Shown: positions 32,661 to 45,554 of the stretch, one piece after another | How the letters are laid out: each line of letters starts with the position of its first letter | Numbering within the stretch: position 1 is the first letter of the stretch | Source: Gnetum montanum | Lineage: Eukaryota; Streptophyta; Gnetopsida; Gnetales; Gnetaceae | DNA: 64,000 nt | Reading direction: 5' to 3' | Assembly: GCA_015680685.1 (NCBI GenBank) | Contig: MNCI01036301.1 | Coordinates: forward strand, 100,096 to 164,095 | The notes under the pieces: generated by a model | What the model saw: the letters and a program-made list of their open reading frames with translations, nothing else | Databases searched by the model: none | Told to the model about the DNA's origin: nothing | Program-made: the position numbers and the translations under genes

Positions 32661-35193
32661 TATGGCATGAGTAAGCATAACAATATAGATCATGGGTGGT
32701 ATTTGGTTTGAATTGGACCTATAGGAATTCGATATAGAGGGAGATGGAGAAACAAGGTTGCCAAACACAGGTGTATGTGAGGGCTTAGGTAGACTATTAG
32801 GCTCTTAGATCAAGTGTCTGAACCACTCAATTGATGAACTAATTATAGATTAATGATCTTGGTGGCATTTGTTATTGTGGTTGAGCTAGGAGTTCACCCT
32901 GCATAGATGGAGTAGGCCGTAGCTATGTTGAGGGATGAGGAAGATGTGCAAGAATAGAAGGAGGATAAGGGTAAATGGTGGTGTCCCTCCTTGCATGTAG
33001 AGAATGAGTTTGATAATAATCAAGAGGGTAGTAGTAAGATTGGAAAGTAGAAATGTGACTGGAAGAGTCACATGGAGATAGAGGTTGTTGAATGTATTAC
33101 CCATATGGATTAGGTTGTCTGTAAGGATAATCTTGCCTTGGTGATGCTAGCACCCATGACTGTGCATGCTACCATTGTTGATACTGCTTATATGATTGTA
33201 AAGGAATTCTACTTGGATAATACTGTTATTGTTGATGTAACCACTTAGAATTGCCTTGATGATAAGACAATGTTCTAGGTGTTTTCCTTTGTGCTAGTTG
33301 TGGATTTAGGGCTTACACTCCAGACTCCTATAAGTGTGACACTATGGGGAAAAATCCATTAGGATGTTTATAATGGTAGATGTCACATCCACCATCATCA
33401 TTTGAGTCAGTTCCTACAACTTCTTCAATTGCAGCAATCTTGCCCTTATGTCTTTGATGGGCATGTTCAGCTTCCTTGTGCCTTCTACACTCATGATCAT
33501 TACCTTGTTCTTCAAACTCTTCAACAATTTTTAGGACAACTTGAAATTTGCTATCCATGGAGTTCCATAACTGATCAAATTTGGCTGAAATTTCATATTG
33601 AAATTTTTGAAGTGGCAAGGGTTTTCTATTTACGAACTCTTCAAGTGATGATTCTTCCTTAGTATCATAGAATTGAACCCCCCTCTTGTGAATGGAAGGA
33701 TCATGGTTATACCCTTCTGCACTTTCTCTTTTTCTTAATTCTCCTTCCTCTTTAGCTACTTGCTCCATCAATATTTGGATTTGACAGGTGCTTAATTTTG
33801 ATAGTTGCCATTGGGCATAGATGCTAAGGGTTCTTCTTATTTTTGATTGAAGCACATCTATAATGTGGTGAAGTTAATCCAATTGAGAATAATCATGGCC
33901 ATGACATCTATGCAATAAGGAATAGTATCAACCTATGATAGCATCCAAGGGTTTATATGTCCCTTGTTTTCATCCTTGGATTTGTCTTATGAAATTGGAC
34001 ACTTGGAAGTATGTTTGATATTTGTCATTGAACAATTTAAGAATTGTACTCCATTATCTAATACATTTCGATTCTAAGGACTAGTACCAGTTTTATGCTT
34101 CTTTAACAAGTGTTCTGGGAAATAACTTAAGTTTTTGCCACTTATTTTCTATATTCTACAAGGCACATGCATCTTGGAAAGCTTGGAGATAGTTTTGTAG
34201 ATCTAAGTTATATCCCCCTTCGAACTAAGGGATATTGTTAATGTCTAGTCTTTTTATCTGAATATCTTTTACCTTCCTTGTGGAAATTCTCACTACCTCT
34301 ACAATGTTAAGCATGCTTCGGGTAGCAAGTAAAGGCTCATTGAGACCATGATTTTGGTACCTACAATGCCCTCTGCTATCCCTTCATTTATGGTGATGGA
34401 TCTTTCTTGAACACCTATCTCCCTAGTCTTGATTTGCTTTATGGTCCCTTTAATCATTTTAGTCTCGTTGGTCACCTCCGTCATGGTTGTGCCCCTTGTA
34501 GTTGCAGTTGGAGTTAAAAGAAGAAGATGATGATGATGAAGGTGAAGAGGAAGAAGGACTAGCACCATCACAATGCCTGCTACTCACTCTTCGGTGATGA
34601 TGGCCATGATCATGATCTTGTTTCTTATCCACATTTCTACCCTGACTCTCCTCCTTGGATCACCCTTTGTCATTGTATCCATTCTTGCTAGAACTTGGAT
34701 TGTGGATTGTGGATTGCATGTTCTAGTTTTAACCTCCTTCACCGAAGTCAAAGAGAGGAATTTCATTGAATGGAAAACCCGTAAAGAAGGATCCTCCACC
34801 ATATTTTTTGTATAGCAGGTATGAGGAATCATTGAACCACTTCCCCTTTGTAGATTCATGGCATTATTTTAGATGTCGATCCCTAAGATGTTGTGCCTCA
34901 GTGGGATGATATTCCCTAGCATCACTATCCTATAGAATGTACTTAACATGAAGTCTTTAGAGACCCAATCGTATAAGCATTTTTTGGAGTATTGTAGGAA
35001 TGAATTGATTTGGCGGGAACACAATATTACCCTCCATGTCATGCCACTATAGCTATTCATCCTAGTGTAGGATGAAGGTGAAGTTAGGTACATACTCACC
35101 AGGATGAGCATATACCACTCTATATTGTTGGGACACTTGTTGATATACTCCATTAGACTTGGGCGAAGAATCACTCTTATGAGAAGAAGACAT
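32661..35193 (-). pseudogene. Element C gag
   Basis: The start is ATG at 35193-35191 (MSSSHKSDS), 160 bases inside the PBS. The gag core is at about 34290-33880, with the GGYN...LQAFxDACAL block near 34200. The C-terminal Lys/Glu-rich region (33855-33328) ends in a CDIYHYKHPNG motif, a zinc-knuckle relative with one Cys changed to Tyr. A simple-repeat-like Asp/Glu/His coding stretch lies near 34500. Stops and frame changes are frequent. Confidence 0.75.
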
Positions 35194-35334
35194 CTTATGT
35201 TAGAAAATAAAAATGTAGTGTGCTTTTTAAGATTTTTGTAGTTATTTTAAAGTATGATATAACTCTACAGTTCATTCCAATGATTTTGAATAATTTTCAC
35301 TAAATCCTAGATAGCGCATGTAACAACTAAAGGT

Positions 35335-35352
35335 CCTTAGTAACAATGCAAA
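35335..35352 (-). promoter_or_regulatory. Element C primer-binding site, decayed
   Basis: The minus strand reads TTGCATTGTTACTAAGGA directly after the 5' LTR. Against the tRNA-Asp type site TGGCGCCGTTGCCGGGGA it differs at eight positions, seven of them transitions. Confidence 0.6.
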
Positions 35353-35631
35353 TAATGAGTGGTGAGGTACCCCTTGCCCAACCATATGAATCATACGCAT
35401 TTACATGCAATCTAGTTGAACTCCATAGACCTTAAGTTCTTGAGTACACTAGTTCTAAGAAGTAAAATCTAATTGGGATGATTGTTGTCTTCTCAGTTCC
35501 ACTCATGATATACAAGTGTATGGTTAAGTGTAGCTGAGGTATATGATTTTTATCATTTTATATTTTATAAGTTTAATCTCCTAGAATAAGAATGAAAAGT
35601 AGAGGAATTTAATATCTAATTAATCTACTAC
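35353..35631 (-). repeat. Element C 5' LTR, first part
   Basis: Begins TAATGAGTGG (TG changed to TA) and matches the first 280 bases of 26191-27041. It is interrupted after ACTAC (35627-35631) by element D and continues at 52874. Confidence 0.85.
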
Positions 35632-36339
35632 TGATGAGCAGCAAGGGATCCCTACAATCAACCATATGAATACGAGCATACATGCACGATCTAGTCAAAT
35701 TCCAAGGACTAAGTGCTTATGCACCTTGATGGAACAAGGACGGGTTGGTTAATCATTGTCTTCCCAAGCTTACTTGTATGTCAAAATTTTATGGTTAAGT
35801 AAACTCAAGGCATATGATTTTTATGGCTTTTATGTTTTTATTGTCTTAGTACTAATAAGGGAGGAGAGAGATAACTAAGTAACTAATTTAATTTAACTAC
35901 CGATTAACTAGGCTTTAATTAATCCTAACATTAGTATCTATTCTCACTTGTCGTACACATCCTGAACCAGTGCAACACTACTGGGATTACCAAGCGCTAA
36001 TCGTTACTAGGTTACCAAGTGTTACACGCATGCTCGAAGTGATCGTACTGAGTGTGCTTACTTAGGAGAGTTGTAGAGTGAGNGTACACAAGGTGTGCTC
36101 AGGTACACAATGCTTGAATAAAGATTTGTTCACTTTATGACTTCTACTGTGGGCACATAGAAATAATTCTAACTCTAAGAGGGAGAAAAGGCAAGAGTTT
36201 GGGTAAGGAATTACGACTAACTATGCAAGTCAAGTGTGCCTGCCTCTTATTTATAGGCAATGAGGCAGGATGTGATATCAGGTATTCGACATCGCATGGC
36301 AAGCTTCAATATCATGGCCCTAATATTGCGGTCCATCAT
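35632..36339 (-). repeat. Element D 3' LTR, with an assembly gap
   Basis: Starts TGATGAGCAGC and ends GGTCCATCA. It is shorter than its partner because the single N at 36083 replaces a stretch that in the 5' LTR contains a GA microsatellite and about 130 more bases (52420-52590). Palindrome remnants lie at about 36262-36330. Confidence 0.88.
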
Positions 36340-36351
36340 ACCCCCATGACT
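36340..36351 (-). promoter_or_regulatory. Element D terminal polypurine tract
   Basis: The minus strand reads GTCATGGGGGTA directly before the 3' LTR. Confidence 0.8.
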
Positions 36352-38283
36352 AAATGAAAACTCATCCTTGAGTTCCTTACAAAATATTGGAAAGGTATGA
36401 GATTATTAACTGAATGAAAATTGGCAGTGAAACAGGATGGTAGACTCTAAGTGCCTGGTGACCAGATCGTTAATACATTACAACATTGGTGTTCATACCC
36501 ATGGTGGTGAACATTGTACATAAGTGGCATCCAAACGTTCATTTGACAGCTTGAAGAAAAAGGGAGAGAGAAAGAGAAAAGAAAAATAAGGGGCATTATT
36601 GCTGATGTCGAAATTGTGCATTCCGTTGTTTATCCATAACCACATAATCAGACTTGTTCCTGGTGTAAATGCTCCAGCTCTAGTCCATTCTGAGTGCTTC
36701 CTCCTACCCCAGTCCATTGTCCGTGTAATCACCATCTACACACACAACATAGTCACGAATGAGCAAGGATAAGTAAACCATAATGCAACTGATACCTTGC
36801 CTCGATATAAAGCGCATTGGCTGGGTTGTGGTTATGGTAGAAACTGGGTTAGAGATTTATTATTGATAACTACCTAAGGTGTAGGGGTTAGGCAAGTAGT
36901 AGAATGGAGAAATTGAAAAATTTGTGCTAGGGCCCCCATGACTAAGAGCGAGCCTTCGGTAGCAATAAGATGGAAAAATATAAGGAACAAGCAAGATGGA
37001 AAAAATAACAATGGCAATGCCAATAAAGTGGATGTTAAAGATGGGGATGAAATGAGAAATGGTTGATTGTAGATAATGTTTAAGGGAAAGAACTTAACAA
37101 TTGCCACCAAAAAGGAATGTTAGTGGATCCTCCCCAAAGCAGGCTCATGCCCTTTATGCCTTGACAAACTCACAAAATGAAGAGTTGGTAGGCTTTAGGA
37201 ATGTCATTTAGAAGTAAGAGTTAAATATTTACTTGCAAGAATTTACCAAGAAGAAACAATGCGTCAACCAAGATATGGACTAATCATAAAACCAGCAATG
37301 AGGTGGAACATGGAAAGAAAGATGGAGAGTAGAAATGGAATGGAATCCCAAGAGCAAGGTTGTGTAAAGTCCCTTGTGTATGTCATGGTTAATGTGACTG
37401 AGTAGAACTCATTCCAAATCTAGACTCAAACCAACCACATTTAGTGACCTTGCATCAATACACTTAGCCAATCCATTCTCTTGAAGTAACAAGAATACCT
37501 TCACAAAGAGTGACCACCATCCCAAGGAGAGCAAGTTGGAGAAGTAGGAAGCGAGAAAGGGCCTTAGTTAGAGGAAACCTTCAGGCATGGGTAACATGTC
37601 TTCCTAGTGCCATAACCAGTGCTTGTAGCCCATATTGCTTTATTATGTCTAAGGGGTATGATTTGAATTCTCACTTTTTATTTTTGCATGAGAACCACAC
37701 CATGTAAAGACCTATTTTTATTCACTCAGCTTCCTGATATTTGATTGATGGTAGAATGGTGGAAAACCCAAGAAAAAGCATCCAAGCAGCTAAGAGAATG
37801 ACCAACAAAAATGGATTGAATCCCCTTAAAGTCACACACCTTTCAACTATTGAGTCCTTCCTTTAGTTTGAAAATTACCAAGCCACCAATTTATTAAAAA
37901 GTTGATTAGAAAAAAGGGACTGTATAGTTCCAACCCAAGGGAGACCACAAAGTTGAATGGATGAATGGATGATGTGGACTCATTGCCTATTTTATCAAAA
38001 GAACCATATCATGATATCAACATCATAATTTAGAGGTAAAAACCAAACATTAGAAATCAATAGTATATAATTCAATCCACCATCAGGAGCACTTATTGTA
38101 TGATGAATGAAAGTAAACCAACCAAACAAAGAAACAGTAAAAATATGAACGATGGTGTAAAACAAAAATAAGAAAGATTAAAAAATGTGCAAAACAAAAA
38201 ATGTGTAAAACAAAAATGTGTAAAATAAAAATACAAAAATACAAAAAGAACTAAGGGCCTAGAATGGTTGGCATAGGTGGCCA
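36352..38283 (-). other. Element D 3' non-coding region
   Basis: Homologous to 27054-29003 of C. It includes an AAAACAAAA-rich stretch near 38130-38260 and the antisense ORF at 37510-37707. No sense-strand gene is visible. Confidence 0.7.
37510..37707 (+). CDS. Small antisense ORF (element D copy)
   Basis: A 65-codon open frame containing ERALVRGNLQAWVTCL and SKGYDLNSH, aligned with the A and C copies, so three nested elements share it in the same antisense position. Function unknown. Confidence 0.4.
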   Translation: MTTIPRRASWRSRKRERALVRGNLQAWVTCLPSAITSACSPYCFIMSKGYDLNSHFLFLHENHTM

Positions 38284-38296
38284 TCTCCCCCATGAC
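38284..38296 (-). promoter_or_regulatory. Internal polypurine tract of element D
   Basis: The minus strand reads GTCATGGGGGAGA after integrase, about 1.94 kb upstream of the terminal tract at 36340-36351. Confidence 0.55.
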
Positions 38297-39660
38297 TGAG
38301 TTGGAAGGAGGAGATTTGAAATAGCGAGCAAGGTTGTCCACCAATAGAGGTAGTATGAGTATTGGTTGTCCTAAGCTCATGGAAAGGTTTGGTTTGTTGG
38401 ATGTTAACCAATAGTTTCTTATTCGTGCTCTTAGGTTTGTATATCATCATGGCCCCTGAAGGAAAAGTTGTATGAATGACATAAGGTCCTTCCCACAGCG
38501 TTTGAAATTTGGTACATTGTAGCACATGTGTGGGATTCCAATAGAGAACCTTATCTCTCGATTGATATTTAACTTTCCTAATCCTTAGGTCATGACATTG
38601 TTTATTGAAGGCCTTGTGTAATTTGTTAGATGACAAGGTGACCAATCAGTTTTCATCTAGCATGTTAAGGGTCATCAACTATTGTTTTTGTGCTAAATTG
38701 AGGTCAAGGTTGAGGTCACATGTCGTGGATAGTGTACGAAGCTCAATTTGAATGAGAAGTGTTGGTAATTTACCGTACACTAACTCGTAGGAAGAGTAGC
38801 CTATAGGGAGTTTTCATGTGGAGTGGTATGCCCAAAGAGCATTGTTTAGTTTAGTGCTCCAGTCTCGCCTAAACTTGCTGATGGTTCTTATCAATATCTT
38901 CGTGATCTCCTTGTTGGTAACTTCGGCTTGACCGTTTGCTTAGGGGTGATATGGTGTAGTCAGTTTGCGCTCAACCCCTAAGCATTGCATTAATTTGCGA
39001 AACGTTACACCTGTGAAGTGTGTACCATTATCTGAAATAAGTGCACGAGGCACACCAAACTTGTTTATGATTTGTTGTTGAACAAATTGTGTAGCCATGG
39101 ATGATGTACAAACCTTAAAATCAACTAATTTTGCCCATTTTGTAAGGTAATCAATGGCAATAATAATATAAGCTTTTTCATTGGACATTGGTGTAATTGG
39201 CCCCATAAAATCAATTCCCCAAATGTAGAAGGGTTCTAAAGGTTGGATCCATTATTATGGCCCCTCCATTCTAGTAGTCATTCCCCCATCACATTAACAG
39301 TGCTCACAAGATTGGATGAAATAATGGGTGTCCCAAAACAATGTAGGCCAATAATATCTTGCAAGCAAGATCTTAATGGCTGTTCATCTCCCAATGTAAT
39401 GACCCCCATAAGAACCCTCATGAGTGTCTTGGAGAACTTGCAGTTGATCTACATTAGGAACACACCATCGAACCAAGCCAAGAACATACTTTATAGAGTT
39501 TCTCGTTGATTTCCATAAAATACTTGGCTCGATGAAGAAACTATTATTTCTTTTTGGCATCAAACCCTTGTGGTGTTTGTTGTGTAAGGAGATAGGTGAG
39601 AATGCTACTATACTAGTTTGTCTCCATGGTCAATTGATTATTCACTACACCTACAAAGAG
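38297..39660 (-). pseudogene. Element D integrase
   Basis: On the minus strand a catalytic core (39206-38940) is open, with IDYLTKWAK and SDNGTHF, giving the first two catalytic Asp residues. The C-terminal part (38645-38290) is also open, with KVLY near 38560 and the conserved QTKPFHEL end near 38390. The zinc-binding N-terminus at about 39460-39290 is broken by stops. It is somewhat better kept than in A or C. Confidence 0.82.
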
Positions 39661-41150
39661 GATTTCATCTGGAAAATAATTAGAAACTGAATACTCATCC
39701 TCTTTGTTGTCCCATCGCAACCAAGATAAATAAGCAACAACTACGTTCTCGGTGCCTTTATGATAGATCATTGTAAGATTGAACTCTTATAAGATTACAA
39801 GCCATAATATGATGCAAGGACTTATTGTTGGTATATTCATTAGGAACCTTATTGCACTATGATCCATGTGTACGAATACCTTATAGCCCAAGACATAGTG
39901 CCTAAATTTTTTTGGTGCAAACACTACAACCATTAATTTTTTCTTTGTTGTAGTGTAGTTAAGTTGTGCACTAGCGATACTTCTGCTTGCACAATGGATG
40001 TAATAAGGACATTTTTGGTCATCTAACTATGTAAGTACAGCTCCTAAGGAAAATTTGGATGCATCAGTCATTATGTGGAACAACCTAGACTAGTTAGGAG
40101 CTTGTAGAATAGGTGTTTCTACTAGCTTCTATTTTAAAGTTTGGAAAGCTAGTTCGCATTCCTTAGTCTATTCGAAAGGTATGTCCTTTTTAAGTAATTC
40201 AACCAATGGTTTTGAAACCTTTGAAAATTTCTCAATAAACCTTCTGTAGTAGCTAGTGTGTCCAAGGAATAATCAGATATCTTTTACAATTTCTGGTTGA
40301 TGGGTAATTCCTTGGATAACTTTGATATTTTTGGGGTTTACCTCTATCCCTGTTTGTGAGATTTTATGCCCTAGTACAACATCTTCTTGGACAATTAAAT
40401 GGCTTTTCTACTAGTTAAGCCTTAAATTGGTTTCTACACATTGTTTTAATACTTGCTCTAACCAGTCCAAGGCTTGATCAAAGTTTTCTCTGAGACTTCC
40501 ACACCATTTCCTATCTGCTATTGGAATATGCTTAGAACTAATCTTTGAAACATTGCATGGGCATTGCACAAGCCAAACGACATCTGTTTGTATGTAAATG
40601 TTCCCCAAGGATTGGTGAACGTAGTTTTGGCTTGGTCTTCTAGGGCTATTTGTATTTGGTTGTACCCATTGTACCCATCCAAAAAACTATAGTAGCGACA
40701 CCCTGTAATGGTGTCTAAGACTTGGTCAACGAATGGCAACGAAAAGTGGTCCTTGAATGTTGCCATGTTTAGTAGCCTGAAATCTATGCACACCCTCTAT
40801 TTGCCTCCCTTTTTGGGCATGATAACTAAGGGACTAACCCATTCACTATTGGCAATGGGGTATATGAACCCAACTTTTAGAAGCTGTTCAATTTCTTCCT
40901 TAACTACTTGCTTCAGCTTTGGATTCAATTGTCTCTATGGTTATTTTTGAGGCTTAATGGAGGGGTTGGTGTAAATCCTATGTTGGCATATCCTAGGATC
41001 TATTCTAGTTAATTTGGAATATGACCAAGCAAAGGCTTTTGACCATCTATTTATCACTTTTAGCAGTCTTTTTCTTTTGTTGAGAAGCAAGATTCGTGTT
41101 AATAATTACCGATTTTCCATTTTTAAGAAATGTGTATTCCATACCGGTGG
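39661..41150 (-). pseudogene. Element D reverse transcriptase and RNase H, catalytic motif deleted
   Basis: An open RT segment (40793-40518) contains IDFRLLN, SFLDGYNGYNQIQI and FGLCNAHAMFQ. Where A reads VEVFIDDFSTYG, D passes from GVEV directly to NFDQALDWLEQ near 40490-40505 with a frame change: a short deletion removed the catalytic Asp pair. RNase H follows at about 40110-39720 with stops. The upstream pre-RT segment reaches about 41150. This copy could not reverse transcribe. Confidence 0.8.
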
Positions 41151-41329
41151 GCAATGGTTTTAGCTCAAGGGGCTCTTACTTAAACTTATTAGGGATTTTC
41201 AACTTCTCCTAGTTGATATTTTCAAGGTCAAGACTTGGAAGTTGGTGATGGACTTACTCTAATGTATCTATGCTATCGATGTAAGTGCAAGTCAAACCCT
41301 CAGTTGGTTCCATGCATATAGTTGAACTG

Positions 41330-41960
41330 CTTTCTTGATCAGCTGTCAACCACTGTGTGCCTTCTTATCTTGTGGTTGCTGCATACATGCATCTTTGTAT
41401 ATTAGTCACTTGTGCATACTGATTACATGCAAGAAATGTTAAACATTGCATGAACCATGACTTCTGCACACAATTACACCCTGAGTCATTGTATGCGATG
41501 CATGGAACTTTCTTCTTCTTGATCTTTTCGAATGTATTATCCTTTGATATTTCTAGGGAAAGATGACGGATTCCTAGGCATGCATCAACTATGCTTAGCC
41601 ATGCTCTTCCCATTATGATTGGGAAGTCCCCCTTACCATTGTTTACTTCAATCACTAGGAAGTCAGCTGGATACGACTAGCCATAAATAGTGGTGACAAT
41701 GTCCTCCACTAGTTTCAACAGGACAGTGATAGACTGGTCGGCGAACTCTAAATGAATGTTACTCTTTTTTAGTAGAGGTAGGTTCCAAGATTTGTACATT
41801 TCTCAAGAAATCAAGTTGACACCAGAACCTGAATCCAAAAGAGCCTTGCATAGTTCATTTCCAACGATTTGTAGATATATCAGAGGACTCCTACAATTAG
41901 AGAATTTCCTAGAAAGATGGCTAGCTTTTATCTAATCAGTGATGACATGAGTTAACATGA
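41330..41960 (-). pseudogene. Element D aspartic protease
   Basis: On the minus strand the motif LLDSGSGVNLIS near 41845-41810 keeps the DSG triad. The domain after it continues to 41365 with MGRAWLS near 41610. Stops interrupt it near 41890 and 41800. It closely parallels the protease of A. Confidence 0.72.
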
Positions 41961-41999
41961 CCGTATGCGTTGAGCATAGTTTTTGGGTTGAAGGAAGCT

Positions 42000-44491
42000 C
42001 TAAAGCTTCAAGTGATAGTGGGGTGGTTGAAGAATTAGCTGCTTGTGGTTGCAAAGGCTTAGTTGGACTGTTGGTTCCAAACAAAGATTTTTTCTTCATG
42101 CGGTTGTCAAAACCAATAGCAGGTTAAGAGTTAATAGCCCTTGTGGTGTTGCTGCAATTAGGTAGGAATTTCAACCTACATAGCTGGAGTAGGTGGTAAT
42201 GGAGTTAAGGGTGGAAAGAGGTGCAATTGGATGAGAAGGATGATATGTTTGTGGAACATCGCTTGTAGGAGAAGGAGTCCTATAATACTCATAGGCTTGG
42301 TAGTGAGGTTGAGGAGTAACATGACCAGTAGAGTCACGTGGAGAGACTGACTACTGCACGTAATATCCATACGAGTCAGGTTGCCAATAATAATATTGTT
42401 GCTGTGGTGGTGGCATTCCCCATGATTATGGGTATTACCACTGTTGATACTACTCAATTGGTTGTGGTTAAGTTCCACTTGGATAATATGTTAAGAGTTG
42501 GTGGAACTTCCTTGGGTTACCTTGAGGATAAGGTAATCTTCAAGGTGTTTACATTTTGTTTAATTGTGAATTGAGTGCATACACCCCAGACTCCCACAAA
42601 TGTGAGATTATAGGGCAACATCCCTTAGGATGGTTATATTGGCATATCTTGCATCCACTATCATTGTATGTATCTGAATCCACAAATTCTTTGATGATGG
42701 CAACTTAGCCCTTACCCTTGTTACATGCATGTTCAGTTTCTCTTTTTTCTTTCTTTTTTTACAATCAATACCTTGCTCTCTAGACTCCTCTACTATTTTA
42801 AGAATGGTTTGAAATCTATCATCTAGGGAATCCCACATTTGGTCTACGCTTACCGATACTTCTGATGCTAATTTTTGGATAGGCAAGGTTTTCTTATTCA
42901 CCATCTCTTCTAATGGTGACTCTTCTTCATCCTCAAAGAATCTTACTCCTCTCTTTCGGAGGGAAGGATCTCTATTATATTCCTCTGCACTCTCTCTTTT
43001 CCTTAGCTCACCTTCTTCTTTAGCAACTTGCTCTAATAATCTTTGAACTTGATGGGTCCTAAGCTCAGATAGCCTCCCTTGGGCATACGTCCCAAGGGTT
43101 CTTCACGTTTCATGACTAAGCCCATCTACAAGATGGCATAGTTGATCCCTCTATGAATAACCATGGCCAGGACAACAATGTAACAGTGCATAATATCAGC
43201 CCATGACAGCATCCAAGGGTTCATGTCCTCCTTGTTTCCATCCTTGGATATGCTTTCGTAGGTTGGACACTCGGGAGTATGTTTGGTACTTATCGTTGAA
43301 CAAGTCTAACATGGTACTCCATTTATGAATGGATTCTAGTTCTAAGGATCGGTACCATCTCTCCACTTCTTTGACTAGTGTCCATGGGAATAACTTAAGT
43401 TTTTGCCATTTTATTTCTATGTTTTGTAAGGCACATGTATCATGAAATGCTTGTAGATGATTTTGAGGATTAGCATTGTACCCCCCTTCAAATCGTGGGA
43501 TATTTTTCATGTCTAATCTCTTGATCCTACTATCCTTTTGGTGCCTTATTGGGATCCTAATGGCCTCAGTTATGTCTAACATACTTCGAGTAGTGAGTAG
43601 GGGTTTATTGGGATTGTCTTGTTTGTGGCGTCTATGATGCCTATGTTGTTTCCTACTCTCCCTTCTTTCATGGTGTGTTTCTCTAGAGTTCCCTCATCCC
43701 CTTTCTCGACTGTTTCATCTATGACTCTTGTTTCACTTATCCTTTTCCTCATGGTATTTTTCTTTGTGATTGCATCCAGATCTTGAAGGAGAGGGTGAAG
43801 GAGATGATGAAGGTGAAGAAGAAGGGGGACTGTCACCATGTCAATGCCTACTTCCTTGTCTTCGGTGGTCACGACCTCGATCACGGTTACAATTAGAATG
43901 TCCATCTTTGTCATGTGTTCATGTTCTTTTTTTAGATCCTTTATGTCTGTCGGTACTAGAATCCGGGTTATGGATAGTTAAGTAAATATTCTGATACACA
44001 ACCCCTTGACTGAAGTCAACAGGAGGAACATCATTGTGTGGGTGACTACCTAAGGTAGGTTCACCACCCTCATTTTCATTTAGAACATGTGGAACATTCT
44101 ACAACAACTTTTTCTTCATGGATTCATGACATCTCTTCTGTTGCAAATTCCTTTGACGTTGTGCCTCCATGGGTCAATACTCTCTCAAGTCATGATCATG
44201 CACAACGTACTCAACCTATAAGTATTGCATACCAATTTGTGTGAGATCACAAAGAAGCATGCTTGGGACAGAGCAATTAGGAGGTAACACTATGTTACCT
44301 TCTAAATCTTGCCAACACAGCTGTTCATCCTAGTGGAGGATAAATGTAAAGTTTGGTACATTTTCATCGGGATGAACATATACCACACGAAACTATTGAG
44401 GCATTGGTAGATTATCATGTGTACTACACCTCCGGTTATTCCCTGTATCAGACCTAGGTGGTAAAACACTTTCATACGAAGAAACAGACAT
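42000..44491 (-). pseudogene. Element D gag
   Basis: The start is ATG at 44491-44489 (MSVSSYES), 122 bases inside the PBS. The core is open at 43582-43196, with NIPRFEGGYNANPQNHLQAF, then WYRSLE and LFNDKYQTY, the plant Ty3 Gag signature. A basic/acidic low-complexity stretch precedes it (43914-43576). The C-terminal part (42904-42608) leads to a Cys/His knuckle-like segment near 42650-42600. Stops and frame changes are present, but large parts remain open. Confidence 0.8.
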
Positions 44492-44612
44492 GATTGTCTA
44501 TTCAGTGTGCAATCTATTATATATTATTATTTTTTCTTTAACCAACCCTAAAGGTTTGTTCCAATGATGTGAAAGATTTCCTATGTTCTAGCTAGTGCAC
44601 AAATAACAAAGT

Positions 44613-44630
44613 CCCCAGCAATAGCGCCAA
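44613..44630 (-). promoter_or_regulatory. Element D primer-binding site (tRNA-Asp type)
   Basis: The minus strand reads TTGGCGCTATTGCTGGGG after the 5' LTR. It is the best-kept PBS of the family here, close to the TGGCGCCGTTGCCGGGGA complementary to tRNA-Asp. Confidence 0.8.
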
Positions 44631-44790
44631 TGATGAGTGGCAAGGTATCCTTATGCTCAACCATATGAATACGTGTACATGCATGATCTGTTCGAATTCC
44701 AAGGACTAAGTGCTTATGTGCCTTGATGGAACAAGGACAGGTTGGTTAATTGTTGTCTTCCCAAGCTTACTTGTATGTCACAATTGTATT
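44631..44790 (-). repeat. Element D 5' LTR, first part
   Basis: Matches the first 160 bases of 35632-36339 and stops at 44790 within CACAATTGTA. The continuation is at 52149; about 17 bases between the two parts are missing. Confidence 0.82.
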
Positions 44791-44842
44791 TTGGGGGTGA
44801 TGGTCATTCATGACCATCAAAGACTGCTCCAGATTAGAATCA

Positions 44843-45478
44843 AATGTATGCGGTTCATCGAACTGCAGGATCCCTTTGTTTTGACTCATTCCTTCTTGCT
44901 CCATGGCTGACTGCCTCACACAATGTCTTGTCAAAACTCAACCTTCTACAACACACTCTTCTCAACGGTGCTTCTCATAGGGAGTTCTTTAGACAAAGGG
45001 ACTACCTTCCAACCATGTTTCAAAAGGGTGAGTAAAAAAACTGGCTCATGGCATTCGCAAACTCGATCGATGGTACACCTAATTAAGAGATAGTGCTAAG
45101 AACAACGCAGAGCTTCCAAAGAGGCTTAATGGCGGAATTTTAAGTATATGGCGATCAAGATAAGACAGATGCAAATTAAAATGTCAATGCAGAACGTAAT
45201 GAAATGCCAATTGATCCAAAGTAGATAATTCATGACTAGAGGTGGAATACAAATAGGTAGATTACTAGCATGAGTTCAAGAAGCAAGAGATAGATCAAAA
45301 CAGCCATCAGGAAAGCATGTTGTATTGCAGAAAAGCTTGCAAACAGGAAGGGATTACAAAGCATAACTTGCTGGACTGACTCCTAATCCTACTATCTACT
45401 CTCACTCTACCCTCCTCCTATAAGGCATGCTGAGGGCCTTTATTTATAGGACAAGGAAGCGAAGGCTTCCAAAACACA
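44843..45478 (-). repeat. Left inverted arm: caulimovirid promoter and leader
   Basis: About 636 bp repeated in inverse orientation at 51510-52146, with roughly 6-8% differences by eye, mostly transitions. On the minus strand it carries a TATAAATA box (45441-45448) followed by leader sequence toward 44843. It lies just downstream of the RT/RNase H frame, where caulimovirids have the intergenic promoter. Confidence 0.8.
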
Positions 45479-45554
45479 CCACAAAAAACTTGGCGTGCAA
45501 GCCAAGCGATGACTTAACTTGAAAAACAAGAACCAAGAGGCGTAGAAGCCACGC

